NCBI GenBank assembly: GCA_033065855.1
Contig: JAVXUO010000170.1
Location: 186,001 to 250,000, forward strand
Length of the DNA stretch: 64,000 nt
Origin: Escallonia rubra
Taxonomy: Eukaryota > Streptophyta > Magnoliopsida > Escalloniales > Escalloniaceae
Direction: 5' to 3'
The notes beneath the pieces were generated by a model, which was given only the letters and a program-made list of their open reading frames with translations, had not been told where the DNA came from and made no database searches. Position numbers and translations under genes: made by a program. Below, in pieces: positions 10,450 to 23,773 of this stretch (positions within the stretch are counted from its first letter, which is position 1; each line of letters opens with the position of its first letter).

Positions 10450-13400
10450 GCCATATATTACCCTGAATAATTGATGCGGGAATATAATTAAGCAACGTTG
10501 AATCGTGAGTAGGTAAACATCGAGTCTGTACACAGCACATGAAGGTGACCCCGAAGGTTTCTGAGCCACACTTTCAGGAATTAAATCCTCGGTGAAACTT
10601 TGACTACAGGCACTCCAAAAACAGTGTGTCGGATGACTTTAAGTATGGTGACAAAGGTTCAGACCATGTTGTGGCGGATTCAGATACGTTTGAACTTGAC
10701 TTTGGTGGCTTCTCCCTGACCCTACGTCGTTTAAGTTGATGTATGGGTTGTGTCGGTGAACCCTAATCAATAATGACCATCATAGATGGGTACTTGAGAA
10801 AAGATCTTTATCTTCTGTTTTCATTTGTCTGTGTTTGCCCATGCACTGTATGCACAGTTCCTTGAGCCTTCTTCTCTTTGTACGATGAGAAACGTAATGA
10901 TGATAGCATGCATTGAAATCGCACGAAGATGGTGTAATGGACTGGCATGAAACGATTGTCTTGCTCTTTAAGTGAAACTAAATGCAACGATGGTGAGAAA
11001 GATGCCTTTTTTTAATGTACTTTTAGCACCCTTTGATTTGTAGTATTATTAGTAAGATAAATAGAAAGGAAATTTGGAGGTAAATTTATCTTTCGTGTTT
11101 AGCATCATGAAAATGGAAGGGTTGCCTCTTGTTGTGTACAGTAGGCCAAAAGTGGCCACCAATGGAGAATAAAGATCTTATTCTGCTTCTTTTTGAAAAA
11201 AATATCCGATTATATTTTAAGTTTGCGCTTCCATTCCAAAGATTTGGACAATTTGATAGGATATAATCACGAAAAGTGCGAAGAAAAGTAGTTTCCTCAG
11301 ACCTTTTCGGTCCTATTCGTGTTGCAAACTTGTTAAAGGTTGTCTGACATTATAGTTGAGCGTCTATATATTTTCACACTTAAAGGTGCATTAGAGATAA
11401 ATCTTTGATTTGAGGGTTTGAAAATATACATTCCCAAACCATAAACCGATGGAGGAGGATTAGAAACTTAGGTGGATTGAGGCACTCATTTTAGCGACAA
11501 GAAGGATTACCAAAACCTTATAGCTACAAACAATTTAGGGACAAAGAATAATATTGGGCAATCAAACACTTGCAAGAGGAATCCCATTTTTCCGAGTGGC
11601 TAATCCCTCCACGAAAACACCGTAGATCCTGCATAGGATTTGTGGCTAGGAATGACGTGTATATCTTTTCATAATAAAATGTTACGAGCGTCTGCTTGCT
11701 ACAACATGTTATGCTTGTCTATTACCTTCATTTATCACTAAAAGTTCCATCTGGTATAATTCAATATACATTTTCGGGACAAGTGACGTATATACGAGCA
11801 TATAAAGATGTGAAAACAGATAATCTCTATTGACTTTTTACATGTAGCCAAGATAATATATATGTTGAATCCCAAAGAACGCAGGAGGGTCCAAAATTAG
11901 AAGCGTCGATATTTTCCAATAAATGAGCCAGAGGAAAACATAAGGATGCTGACATCCATATGTAACCGATCGCTTGTAAACATAGATAAGGACATTAGCA
12001 TAGCTCGAAAATGAAAGGAGGCATTCAAGTCCTCACGTTGGGACGGTCCTTAATGCTCTCCTCTTTGAGTGCCATACCCCATATATAGGCATATGAGAGT
12101 GATGGGTTGATGAGAGAAGGAATTTGGCTATTCCACATTGTGCTCTGGTCAAGTATGGGGATGCAAAAAGGATACATCCAAGATATATTTTAAAGAATTA
12201 ATTAAGGGTTTTCTCGAGGAAGTTTTCTACGAGTTTAGGAACTAATTAAATCCCCAATGAAGTTGATCTTATGGACTTGGTCTGACATTATAGGTGGATG
12301 GGCTTTGACATCATTTTTTAGAATCATTTACTTCTCCCAAAGTCTTAATTTATAGAGGGGCGAATAATGGATTGTATCACGCAATCACGAGTGTTCTTCA
12401 GTGATATTGATTTCCTATTGTTTTACTTAATGAAGGAGAAGTTGACTAGGAATGAATAGTGTAGTTAAGCAAGAGCAAAGAAATTTCCGTTTCCAAAAAA
12501 AAGTCTCATGCGTGCACAATGTAGAAACATTCTTGATTGATCGGTATTTAATTAAGCTATATTCCCTGCTGAACAAGTATGTAATCTGCAGGTTTTTCAG
12601 GGGTATATGGGGAAGGAATAAGCTCTATTAGGTGCATGCGTGAAGTTATGTTAGTTCCACATCGATTAAGAGTGAAAAATAAGTTGAAAATATATATTTG
12701 GATAGAATAAGTCGTATTGGCTTAAGCTTTTAGGTCAAGTTGGGCTCATCATGTATATGTAATATGTGGGCTTTCTTCCTCGTTTGTGGTTGGTAGACAC
12801 TCAGCTCCCTCTAATCTCACTAACATGGGTTTAGTCACAATGCATTTCTGATCGACCGGCCAGTTTGTGCGCCTGCGGGGTGTGTACGATCGCCGACTCG
12901 GTAGGGAATCACCTTCTTCTAAATATAGCCAACCAAAACAGGAATAGCAAAACAAAACAGGCATGTATTCATGGTAGTTCATTGTTTGAACTACAGTAAT
13001 CTGGTTAAACAAGGATCAAAGTAGGTTAGGAACCGAGGGACGTGGCTATTGAGAGAGCCACTCTGGTTCAATTCTTCAGACTTGGACCCTAAGCAAGGGG
13101 TTACTGAACTTGGTTATCCTGTAGTTTCTCACCGGGAAGACTAAGATAGGTTGCTGAGGCATAACTTTCACCGACTGTGAGATGTCAACTTGGGACAGAG
13201 ATAGACTTGTTCTGATGATGAAGGATCAACAACCATGCCGTCTTGACTAAATTGCACACCCAAGGCACCTACAGAAAATAGATAGGGGTTTTCTGGGTAT
13301 CAAAAGAAGGAAAAAGAATAGTAATAATAACGTGGGCTGCACAGCTAAATATGAGCCAAACATTTGATAACAATTGAGTTCTCATGGACATAAAATGCTT

Positions 13401-15268
13401 TGGCTAGTCTGTGTTTGGTTACAATTGTATTTCAAATTTTTGGGAAGCAAGTTTGGAAAGATCTTCCATAGCTGTTGAAGAAACAAAGTTGGAAATAGCA
13501 GTGTCCTTAACTTGCCACATTTAAACTAGCAAATTTGTCCAGAATTCTTCATTGACTGGTTAAATGGGGGCATCAAGAAGGTGGTTCTAAATGGATTTTT
13601 AAGGTCAAAACTTCCAATATTCTCAATTGGAAGATTCAAACTTCCATTTCAAAAAGGGAATTTGCTCCGTATTTAGGGTCTTAGAGATTCGAACTGAGAT
13701 ATGAGAAAGTTTCGTGAGTTTCGCGATTACATTTTAACCAGACTTTCTAAGCTTTCAATTTCTCGCTTATATGTTACTCTTCCGTTCCATTAGATTTTTC
13801 TCATTAATTTCTTACGAAATTCTAAGACATGTTTTGGCACATGTAAACGGTAGATTGAGCTAAACTAGAAATCGTACATCAGATGTTATTGTTTGGCAAG
13901 TCAAGTTAGGGCTAAAAACGACAGGTAAAGTTAATATTTACATATTCTAAACTCATCTTACAAATTTGTAAAAAGTCAAATGAGTAAAATTCAATGGAAC
14001 ATTGGAAGGCTTTTAAAAATAAAAATGAAAATCCTTTGTCATTAGTTTGTGTGTTGTTAACAATACAACTTTATGGTTTGTTGGCTTTATTGATTTCTGA
14101 ATGTGACAACTCTATACTTGAATGGTGCAGAAGTCTGCAAATCTTCTGCAAGATTTGCTTAGAAGCAATATCGTTTTTGATGATTTCCACAGAGAGAGTT
14201 ACAAGATTGCTCTCAATTTCCAGAAAAAGTTCCTCTGCCATCTTTGCAAATTCTTGGTTGTCTAAATTCCCTTTTCAAAATTTAGAAAAATGTGAGATGA
14301 ACAAAATTAGGAACCAAAATAAGTAGTATAACATATAAGGAATTCGAGAGATTTTCAAGTTGAATAAATTAGTGTTTTCGATCTCTTTTTTTTTTTTTGC
14401 GTTCAGAACAAAAAAATTCAGCTCAATAATAAGCAGCAAAAAATAGCCAGACAAGAATTCAAATTCATAATAATGACGTTCAAAAATGTACCAAGAGAAA
14501 AGATGACATTAAACCTAGTGAGCCCGGAGAGCAATAATAACATGGGAAAGATACAATCGTAAGTCATTGGTCCCTAGTCCCTACCCTGCCCATTATCATC
14601 ACCTCAAAAGCTTTGGTCACTAAATTGCCCCCAACTTTTCACTTTTCATTTGTTTAAATATTCAACACATAATCATGTACTTTCTATTCTGAGTGCTAGT
14701 CCATGAGATCCTACTTCCTAGTGCTAAAAAGGCTCTAAAATTGGAACGATTTCAACCCTTTTGACTATTTCTAAGCTCAAAATTTGAATGCACAGACACC
14801 AAATTTTCATCGACAGTGAATAGAATTAACTAAAATGTTACTACGTTAAAGAACGAAACTGTTAATCAGACTCCACATTTAATCGTTTGTTTGCTCTTCA
14901 ATATCAGCAATAGTTCTTCTAATAACACATTTAAAGTGAGATTATTGCTTGAGTAGTAAAAAATTGAAGAAGTTTGTCAACACTCAATACCAACAAAGAG
15001 ATCCAAACCCAAGAAAGAAGACCAAGTATGAATCCACCAAACTCCCCATTGAAATTTCTTGACCCCTTCGACTCTACAGCCCGGCCAGCCATCCAGCAAC
15101 CTCCCCCCCTCATATTCTATTACCCAAAAACGTGTCCGAAGGCTAAACTTCATACCCAATCAAACTATCTACATCACTCTCCCCCTTCCTTCTCTCCTCT
15201 ATGTGTAAACATAAAAAGCCCCCAATCTCTCTCTCTCCATTTCAAAAAATCTAACCCCTCCCCACACA
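10450..15268. other. Long intergenic stretch
   Basis: I find no supportable gene. A coding-like tail lies at 10596-10739 (47 codons ending in TGA, reading FELDFGGFSLTLRRLS at its end) but has no recognised domain. A GC-richer stretch at 12750-13270 is broken by stops in all frames I checked and was not recognised. The last few hundred bases (about 14930-15268) are pyrimidine-rich and probably contain the promoter and leader of the GATL gene. Confidence 0.4.
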
Positions 15269-16396
15269 ATGCCTAGGCCACTGCCCAAAATCTTTCTAGT
15301 GCTCTCTCTCTACATATTAATCCTCGCTGCTGCTGCTGCTGCCGCCGCTACCATCGTTGTTTCTGCCGATCCCGCCACCACTCCGATCTCTCAACAATTT
15401 AAAGAGGCCCCAAAATTCTACAACTCCTTAAAGTGCCCTTCAATCACCGAAAATCGCAATAGCGACGTTGAACACGAAAATGAAAACGAAGAAAACGACG
15501 ACGACCGCGTGTTATGTTCGGAAAATGCCGTCCATGTGGCGATGACCCTGGATGCCGCCTACATCCGTGGCTCGATGGCCGCGGTCCTCTCTGTCCTCCA
15601 GCACACCTCCTGCCCGCAGAACACCGTCTTCCACTTTGTGGCCTCGGCCACGGCTTCCAACGCGTCCCTCCTACGCGCTACCATCGCCGGATCCTTCCCT
15701 TATTTGAACTTCGAAATCTACCCCTTCCAAGACTCCGCCGTGGCCGGCCTGATCTCCACCTCTATCCGCTCCGCCCTGGACTGCCCTCTAAATTACGCCC
15801 GCAGCTATCTGGCCGACCTTCTGCCGCCCTGCGTGAAGAAGGTCGTGTACCTCGACTCGGACCTGGTCCTGGTCGACGACATTGCCAAACTCGCCGCCAC
15901 CCCGCTCGGTGATAGCTCGGTCCTCGCCGCTCCAGAGTACTGCAATGCCAACTTCACCTTCTACTTCACGCCAAGCTTCTGGTCTAACCCCTCTTTATCA
16001 CTGACCTTCGCGAACCGGAAAGCCTGTTACTTCAACACGGGCGTAATGGTCATTGATCTGGAGAGGTGGAGAGACGGGGATTACACCACCAAAATAGAGG
16101 AATGGATGGAGCTGCAAAAGCGGATGCGGATTTACGAGCTGGGATCCCTGCCGCCGTTCTTGTTGGTTTTTGCCGGAAATATAGCGCCGGTGGATCACCG
16201 GTGGAACCAGCACGGGCTCGGCGGGGATAACTATCGTGGGCTCTGCCGGGATTTGCATCCCGGGCCCGTGAGCTTGCTGCATTGGAGTGGGAAAGGGAAG
16301 CCGTGGGCTCGGCTGGACGCGAGCCGGCCCTGCCCGTTGGATGCTCTCTGGGCTCCGTATGATCTGTTGAAGCCTCCGTTTTCGTTCGATTCGTGA
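15269..16396 (+). CDS. GATL: GATL family 8 glycosyltransferase (galacturonosyltransferase-like)
   Basis: This is a single-exon gene for 375 residues, typical of the intronless GATL group. Residues 8-33 form a hydrophobic, Ala-rich signal or anchor segment. A short acidic linker (about 60-80) precedes the GT8 domain. The metal-binding DxD motif reads [11 protein letters not shown] (Asp196, Asp198). The family block [13 protein letters not shown] is at about 256-268, and the nucleotide-sugar motif HWSGKGKPW is at 338-346. The C-terminal third resembles GATL1/PARVUS and GATL2. GATL proteins act in the ER/Golgi in pectin or xylan synthesis; PARVUS is needed for the xylan reducing-end tetrasaccharide. 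The exact paralogue is uncertain. The start is the ATG immediately before the signal sequence. Confidence 0.95.
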   Translation: MPRPLPKIFLVLSLYILILAAAAAAAATIVVSADPATTPISQQFKEAPKFYNSLKCPSITENRNSDVEHENENEENDDDRVLCSENAVHVAMTLDAAYIRGSMAAVLSVLQHTSCPQNTVFHFVASATASNASLLRATIAGSFPYLNFEIYPFQDSAVAGLISTSIRSALDCPLNYARSYLADLLPPCVKKVVYLDSDLVLVDDIAKLAATPLGDSSVLAAPEYCNANFTFYFTPSFWSNPSLSLTFANRKACYFNTGVMVIDLERWRDGDYTTKIEEWMELQKRMRIYELGSLPPFLLVFAGNIAPVDHRWNQHGLGGDNYRGLCRDLHPGPVSLLHWSGKGKPWARLDASRPCPLDALWAPYDLLKPPFSFDS

Positions 16397-19300
16397 AGTA
16401 AATAGTGAAAACGACGACGTAACTGAAGTGTACAGACTACGGACTCCATGGTGAAGCCTTTGGTGAGCTTTGCATCTGGTAAAAATGCAGATATTCGAAT
16501 CCAGGAAGATGAAAAAAGGAGGAGATTTTTGTGTTGTTTGGTATATTTTGTGAAGGCCTTCTCCGGATCAAAAGTAGTATTGATATGATCAAATTCATAT
16601 TTGTTACAATAAGGGATGAAAAATCCAGAAGATAATGTTTTCCTGAAATTTCACTCTGATGTACGTTGTGTTCACTGTATACTGTACAGAAGAAGAGGAG
16701 TATACTTTTTTGGGGTAACTTTTTGATTTTGTATCTTATTACACCGCATGTAGATTTTGTACATGATCTGAAGCGGAGAGATACCGTTAAGGATGGTAAT
16801 TTTAGTAGCTACCGTTACGCAAAGTTTTGAGCTTGAGCTCGATAGCAGATAATAACTTAACAAACACATAATCGAGGATTCATGTTACTGCGAATAGGTT
16901 TTTGTTGATATTGGTAATTTTACGATCTATTGTATAGGGCATTGCAGCTCTATTCCGAAGGACTTGAACAACAATAGATGGTGTCGTTTGGTGAATCAAA
17001 GATGCTAGGTCAAACAATTAATATTGATATTGTTCTACTTGCATATTAAGTAATTTCATTAGTCACTTTCACTACAACGATATTCTAACTTCATTTGTTA
17101 TATGATTGCAAGTTTAACTTAATGAATTGATGATCAAGTCAAATTCTTTTAGATTGTGATGTTCACCCTTTTTTTCCTTCTTTTCTTTTCTTTTTTAAAA
17201 GAAACTTTGTAAATGGAGACGACTTTGGAGGAAGGAAAGAAGGTTAATCCATTTACATGAAAGAAAATGATTGAGGAAAAAAAAAAGGGATTAGCAATTT
17301 GTTTTGGCTGGAAAGACGCTGCTTTGCCAGCTGATTAGTCGCTTTTACCAAAAGCAAAAAGGAATAAAGTCGGTCGAGTAATTAATAGCCACAATATTTC
17401 ACAAGACTTTAATTACTCGTTTTCTTTAGGATGTTCTTTGCACAAATTAAAGAAATAATCTCGTTTAAGATTACTGCATGCCAATGTAATGCGCAAAATC
17501 TACTTGCACGAGTATCTTTTGAGAGAGTGTGATTTTTGCTCTACCTTAATCTGGATCGCTTCCCGTGCTGCCGTGCGTTACATTGAACTAAGAAGCGGAT
17601 ATCAACTTACAGCGGCTTGGAAGGTTTGAGATGAGTCATGTAAACCCTAGTTGGAGTTACTTATCGTAAATTCAGTTAAAAGGATGTTGTTAGACGTGGA
17701 ACAAGATGTCATCTGCTATGTCATCTTGACAGTAAAATGCAAGTACAATGGTCGCGCTGTATCACGAGAACTATCTCAATTATAAAACTAACAAAAAGAT
17801 GATCTTATTTTATTGTCGCTTATTGAAAATGACATATTATGATGAATTAGTATTACCTTCATATATTGGAATTGTCCCATTTTTTTATTTTATTTTTTTA
17901 ATCTCAGACATAGACATCTTATGAGAAAAAGAAGAATGGCTGCATAACCCTAGATCCAAGTATGAGCCTTGAAATCAACAAAGACCCCTCAACAACATAG
18001 GGTTATTATTAGTTAGTCCTCAGGAGAAAAAAAGTAAAAGAAATGTTAGTACTTTCCAAGTATAACTTCTTATGAATACGTTGAAGTTGAATGCTTCAAA
18101 TGACCAAATGGGAAGAGCTGCAGATTACATGCCAATTGCCAAACCTCTGTTGTTTTGTTTTCATTTTGGTTCGGCCGATTGCCTACCTTTTTACTAAACA
18201 CAAAATGTTTAATTATCAGTGCCAGCTATATAATCTGTGCCTTGACTTCCTTTACTCCTCTTCTTTATCTGGATTGATGCCAATCTAATGGAATATTTAC
18301 TCGAGTCTAGGAGACCACAAAGTCAATACATAATGCAAACAAGCCAAACCCAAACCAAAACCAAAGTGACCGTGTTATACTCAGGTTTAAGGAGATATAT
18401 GAGTACCATGATGAATTCTCTGGTTTTGACTTACTAGACATTGATTTGTATAGCTTACTTCCTATACACCCTCCGTTTTTTTAGCTTTAGTTTGGTTGGG
18501 AGAAATTTTATAGCGCATTTTTAGAGATTTGAAATGCAACGTACGTCCTTATTTTTTGTCATTTGGCGAGCAGAACTTATTACAAAATGACGAATTTTTA
18601 CTAGTAAATAATCGGTGATGTGTGATTTTAAATGATCTACTCACGGTTTTGTACGAAACATTGATGATCTTAAAATAACTACGTTTTGTAATTCCGTAGT
18701 GTGATTATTGATTATTCTAAATTAATTTTCGCTCATTTACCAGCAATATTGTCAAGAACGTGTGATAAGTTTCGAATCACCGGAATGCAAGTAAACGTCG
18801 CATGGTTCAAGACCGCTAGTCTCGATTATTTGAAACCGTTAAATAGAGGGGTTGGTACGGTAGATAAAAAAGATGGGAAATCTGTCGGTAGCAAATGGCA
18901 GCCCAAAGGGGACTTTGAGAGGCAACACGTGGGGGGGCATCACTTTGTGAGAACTACGAAGTAAAGACGCTTGTACGGCTGGCCACGACCAATGAAAAGT
19001 CTTTTCCGCGTGTGGCCTCTCGCTTCTCCCCACCGTCTGATGACCCAGCAAAGCTTCCTCGAAGGAGAGCTTCGAATAATCTATAAGGTAAGCCTCTTTC
19101 ATTAGCTGTACTTTGGTACATTACATGGGTACTTGTTTGTAGTACTTTGGTTGCTAGAAGAACTTGGTAGATTAAACTACTGCATAAGCCTACCAACTTA
19201 TCATATCTTCTCACGCGGTTTGCATATCCTACCTAGTTCCTAAATTGACTTTCACTCCTCAACACAGAGAAATGATAAGGTATCGGTCTCAATCTTGGTG

Positions 19301-22300
19301 CTTCAAATTGAGTTGAACCATTAAAATTGTAGATGAAAGTCATGCCGTGAGGGCCGCAACGCCTCTTTTATGCATATACCAAAAAGAAAACACAAATAAT
19401 CTGACAGTGTAATGTTAGAGTTTGATGTAGTCGACTAAAGGTTGAACAATGAAAGCGGAAGAATTAATCCGAATCATTTACAAAGTTACTTGTTTTTATC
19501 TAATGACTTTTATTCTCATCGTGTAAATAAGTATGTTTCCAAAAATTGATGTGTCAAGCAAGCTCACGAGTGGGCGATAGTGAGATGCACATACTACAAG
19601 TGAGTGGGCGTTTTGAGGTTTGGTTTGACGTGACTTCTCAGCTTACTGGAACCCGAAAGAACACATTTTGTGAGGCCTGCTTGGCATGAAAGCTGGTGTT
19701 TTTTTGTTATGTTTATTATTATTTTTTGATTGAAATAAGGGTTCCTTCTACGACGCTACATTTGTCTGTTGTAGATTGCAAGTAGATGCGACGTGGTCTA
19801 CTAGTCATCCAAATCGTTACCATGTTCTTGTACTGAATTTCTAAAGTTGTAATAGTTAGGATAAAAAGAGACCAAACAAAAAAAATAGAACATTTTAGGT
19901 GAGCCTTGATGTTACTTTTTATGAGGTAGGTCCGTGGGGGGCTGATAACATCACATTTAAAACAAAGTTGGTGCAAGACTAAGCATACATATGAGGTAGG
20001 TCCGTGGGGGGCGGGGGCTGTAGACATGTTTGTTTTGCTCCTTGTAACCATTTCCCATAATTTGGAACCAAGCTGAGGACCCAGATTCTATTAGTACCAC
20101 TCTCTGTATTGACGTCGTTTGCAACTTCGCATTTCCAACCGTACCTAATGTTGCCAGTTTTGGAACCATCTTTTTAGCAACTTCCATGTTACAAATTCCA
20201 CTATAGACTGTCTTATACGGTGAAAACGAGCTGAAAGCTTGTACTTGATGTCAATTTATAGCTTGGATTTTGCTAGGGGTTGGGAAGAGTCAAGCTTGTG
20301 TTTCATTCATTTGCTCGAGATTAGTATCTGGTACAAGCAGAAGCATTCGGCTTAGGTTTTAAGCTTTTATTCACATGATGAATCGAGTGATCGAATCACG
20401 TATTTTTAACACTTACCGCACCGCAAAATCAGCTAATCAATGCACTCGGTACTAAAACCTGGTGCACGTGACCATGTTAGATGACTAGTTACTCTATAGC
20501 TAACTACCCGAGACTATATGTTACCGCGTTTGAAAGCTAAGTTGCTCTAATTTTGTCCTCTCAATGGAGGTGCCTTTCGATAACGATGTAGTCTGGCACT
20601 AACCTGCCTATAGTCACAACCCTTTTTATGAGACCTTAAGAATAAAGAAAAAAAAACCAGGAACTTCAGAAGAAATTGACCTTAAATGTTGAATCCTCCC
20701 TGTGCCTTTGTAAAGTTGCAACTCCAGATTCAAATTTAGTTAGCTTCTGTATACAAACAAATAAAAGACCATTGACTTCTCAAGTCTTGTACTACATGTT
20801 AACAATCAAATCGAATAACCCGCTATTTTTCTCTCTCTCTCTCTCATAACCCAGATATTCGATTGTGTCAGGGATCCTATTGACTCGGTTAATTCTCATG
20901 CTCCACATGTGAGTTTTATAGAATGTTGCGGTCCTAAATTAATTGCAAATGCTAATCTTTGGAATGAAACGCTGGTAGTAGTGTACCCTAAGTAGACCTT
21001 TGAAGGTCAAATGGTGTTTCCCACACATCATGAATGATAATCACTTGTGTTAATTACTTCCAAGAAAATACAAATAGCAACATTACTCGTGGATTAGTGT
21101 TACGCCCATACGTATTGGATCATGCTCCCCCCTACCTATTTTGGGGGTGTGTGGGTGTGGGAGTGAGAGAGAGGGCCTAAAGACCAAAGAGACAACAAAT
21201 AACATTCGTATTAATGACCTAGGAGTTGGAAGAAAATATACATAGTAGATGCAAGAAGTTCTGTAAGCTCGCAAAGCTTGAGGAACATGGTTACCTCTAA
21301 GTTTTTGATGATTTTGACAGAATGGTAGGGCTGCACTTAGAAAAAAAAATTATTTCAAATTATGGTTCTCAAAGGAAAGTAACCAATAATAATAATATTC
21401 TAGAATATTTGACTCAAAGTCTACCACGTTATTTAGAAACAAGAATTGAAAACGAGGAACATTAATATAGAGGGAATACTAAAATATCTTTTCAAAGTTC
21501 TTTAGCAGTGGTGAAGCTCTCGTTGTTTGGTAAAATACCTCAACATCGAGTGTCTGTCACCACCATGACGGCGGCGTTTTTGTTTTTATTTTTATTTTAT
21601 TTCACGGAGTATATAAGTTTAGATGTTCAAGTCTCATGAAGGTAAGGTATTTAGGGTATCGAAAACTTCGGTCATGGTATTGTGGGAAAAAAATTAATCC
21701 AAAGCCTCGGTTATCGTGGGTTGGATTGGAATAAGAAAGATAAATTCCAAAGCCTCGGTAATTTTTTGCTCATTCTTCTCTGGGATTTAGCTAAATTGTT
21801 GACAACTGAAAACTAAAGATGATGCCGTAACATCATAGTCAGTGACTTGACCTCCATTGTGTTACATCCCTGCCAATTGTTTTCTTCGCTTAATCGTCTA
21901 AAAGCTACGAAAATCTCCTTTTCTATCCGCATCACAGTTGCCTGAAACTTTAAGCAGCAACATGTTAGATGGGGCACACCTTTCCTGGGGAGAAAGATGA
22001 AGCATTTGAGGGCACAGACATGCCCATCAAACCATATGAAGCACAAAGTAGACTTGAAGCATAGACATTCTGATTCAAATAACTTCAAATTGCAGCTGAA
22101 AGAAAATAAAAATAGTTTTGTGGTTCCTTCTATTGTGCATCTGCTCTTAAATCTTTATCTACACGTGAGGCCAAGGCCCAAAAAAGGCCAGATTCTTAGC
22201 CCAAACCAACAATAAATGAAATGACGATTAACTATTGATTGGGCCTAAAAATGAAATATGCGGCCCTGGTCTTATATGTAAACACATATGTTTGTGTGTG

Positions 22301-22848
22301 TGTGTGTGTGTGTGGTGTGTGTGTACCCCCCACCCCTCCTCTTCTTTTCCTCCCCCTCTTAATTGAAAAGGTATCATTATTACTGTTCTTGGTCAGTAAC
22401 AGAATATTATCCGTCGTGCATCTCATTAGCTAAACCTGAAATATATAAATATAAAGCCACTAAAAATTACAAAAGGCGACCTAATTATACGTCATAATTA
22501 AGTTCCAGGTTTCAATGAAGGCAGGGGTGAGATGGAGGGTGCACGAGTGGCAAGAAGACAATACTTCGGGGGAAGGCCCATGGATTTCGATGCGTATATT
22601 TGCCTAGAGAAGGACATGGCTGTTTTAAAGTTCATTGATCTCTTTGATTTCCAAGGAGAGTGTTGGGATTCATTTAAGGTCGATGCAACTTCTCAAAGAA
22701 CTGGATGTTCAGAGGAATTCTGCAAATCCCCATTTCTGTAAGAGGTGCTAAGGATGAATAAGAGTGTCATTTTTAAAAGAGTGGTGTACTCTGTGAGCTC
22801 AGGTTATGATTTTGCAGGAGAATCAAGAGAAATATATACAAATTAGGT
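16397..22848. other. Intergenic, about 6.5 kb without a recognised gene
   Basis: The first 400 bases or so are likely the GATL 3' UTR. Beyond that I see no domain-bearing frame. Low-complexity stretches include a TC-run near 20830 and a GT microsatellite at about 22290-22325. A 22-bp direct repeat, ATGAGGTAGGTCCGTGGGGG followed by GC, occurs at about 19921 and 19991. A smaller repeat, CCAAAGCCTCGGT, occurs at about 21699 and 21748. A plus-strand frame at 22532-22741 may already belong to the LINE relic that follows. Confidence 0.4.
22288..22326. repeat. (GT)n microsatellite
   Basis: About 17 GT units occur, with one interruption (GGTG). The length is typical of a polymorphic plant microsatellite. 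Confidence 0.9.
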
Positions 22849-23773
22849 GAAGGGAGTGGGGAATCACCGTATGGAGTCGACAATAAACTGTTATGGAAAT
22901 CTATTTGGTAGGCTAGAGTGATAGGCAAGAGCAAGACTATACACCTCATCTGGAATATTTTTCCAACAAAGAATAATCTTGCAAGAAAGTGCATAAGTCC
23001 GCTGAATTAGTACTGCATAATCTCAAAGCATGTGATTGGCGCGGGCAGTGTGGTTTGCATCTCTTCTGTCCAGCATAGTTTTAGGGACCCGAGGTCATAG
23101 CTCTAAAGTTTGGTGGCATAAGCTGGGACAAGCTCTTAAAGGTTAACTGATACGAAGAATACCAAACTTAATTCTTATTTGGAATTTTGCGGGTTCGGAG
23201 GTGCAGGAATTATCGTTTTTTTACCGACACAGATTCATCTCTCTTAAACATTATGGAGTCTGTTGAAAAATAGGGAGACTACAATGCTGTAAACTCGCCA
23301 GTAGCTCCTTCGGATACGAACCTTATGATGTTAAATTGACGAGTTGACAGCCCCCTGAGTTGAATGGGGTCAAAGATGATTTTCATGGGGTATTTACTTA
23401 CAAGATGAATTGAAGGGCGGATTAGGGGTAGTTATAGGAGATGAAGTTGGACAGTTCATTGTTGGAGGGTGCTCTTATTCCTGGGTGTGGTAGGGCATTG
23501 GTCGCGAAGGCATTGGCAGCGAGGGAGGCACTATTGTTAGCAGCTGAAAGGGGTTACACGAGAGTTATTTATGAGGGTGATTGTTATGATCTTATGAAGA
23601 TGCTCTGTAGAGAAGGTGCCCCGTGGTCGGCTGTGGCACCAGTTCTTCATGATTGCTTTAGAATCTCCAAAAATTTAGGCCACTGTGTGCTCAGATTTAG
23701 TGGTCCATCTAGAAAAATGGAATGGCTCATGCATAGGCAAAGTTTGCTCGTGTCGAAGCGACCTTATAAGTGA
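22849..23773 (+). pseudogene. Decayed LINE C-terminal region (zf-RVT and RNase H-like)
   Basis: The plus strand at 22849-23000 translates to LLWKSIW, then KTIHLIWNIFPTKNNLARK. This pattern belongs to the zf-RVT region found after plant LINE reverse transcriptases. A little downstream is a scrap reading RAVWFAS, the usual next block. From 23441 to 23773 a 110-codon frame resembles the RVT_3 RNase H-like domain: AREALLLAAERGYTRVIYEGD is 21 residues, with the EGD acidic site and the preceding A-x-x-A-L pattern as key parts. The region is interrupted by stops between blocks and lacks the reverse transcriptase core. It is an old LINE remnant, not a host gene. Confidence 0.65.

Noticed and set aside
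12749-13270. GC-richer stretch that looked like a gene or organelle insert
   Set aside because: All frames are broken and no match to a known plastid or mitochondrial gene came to mind.
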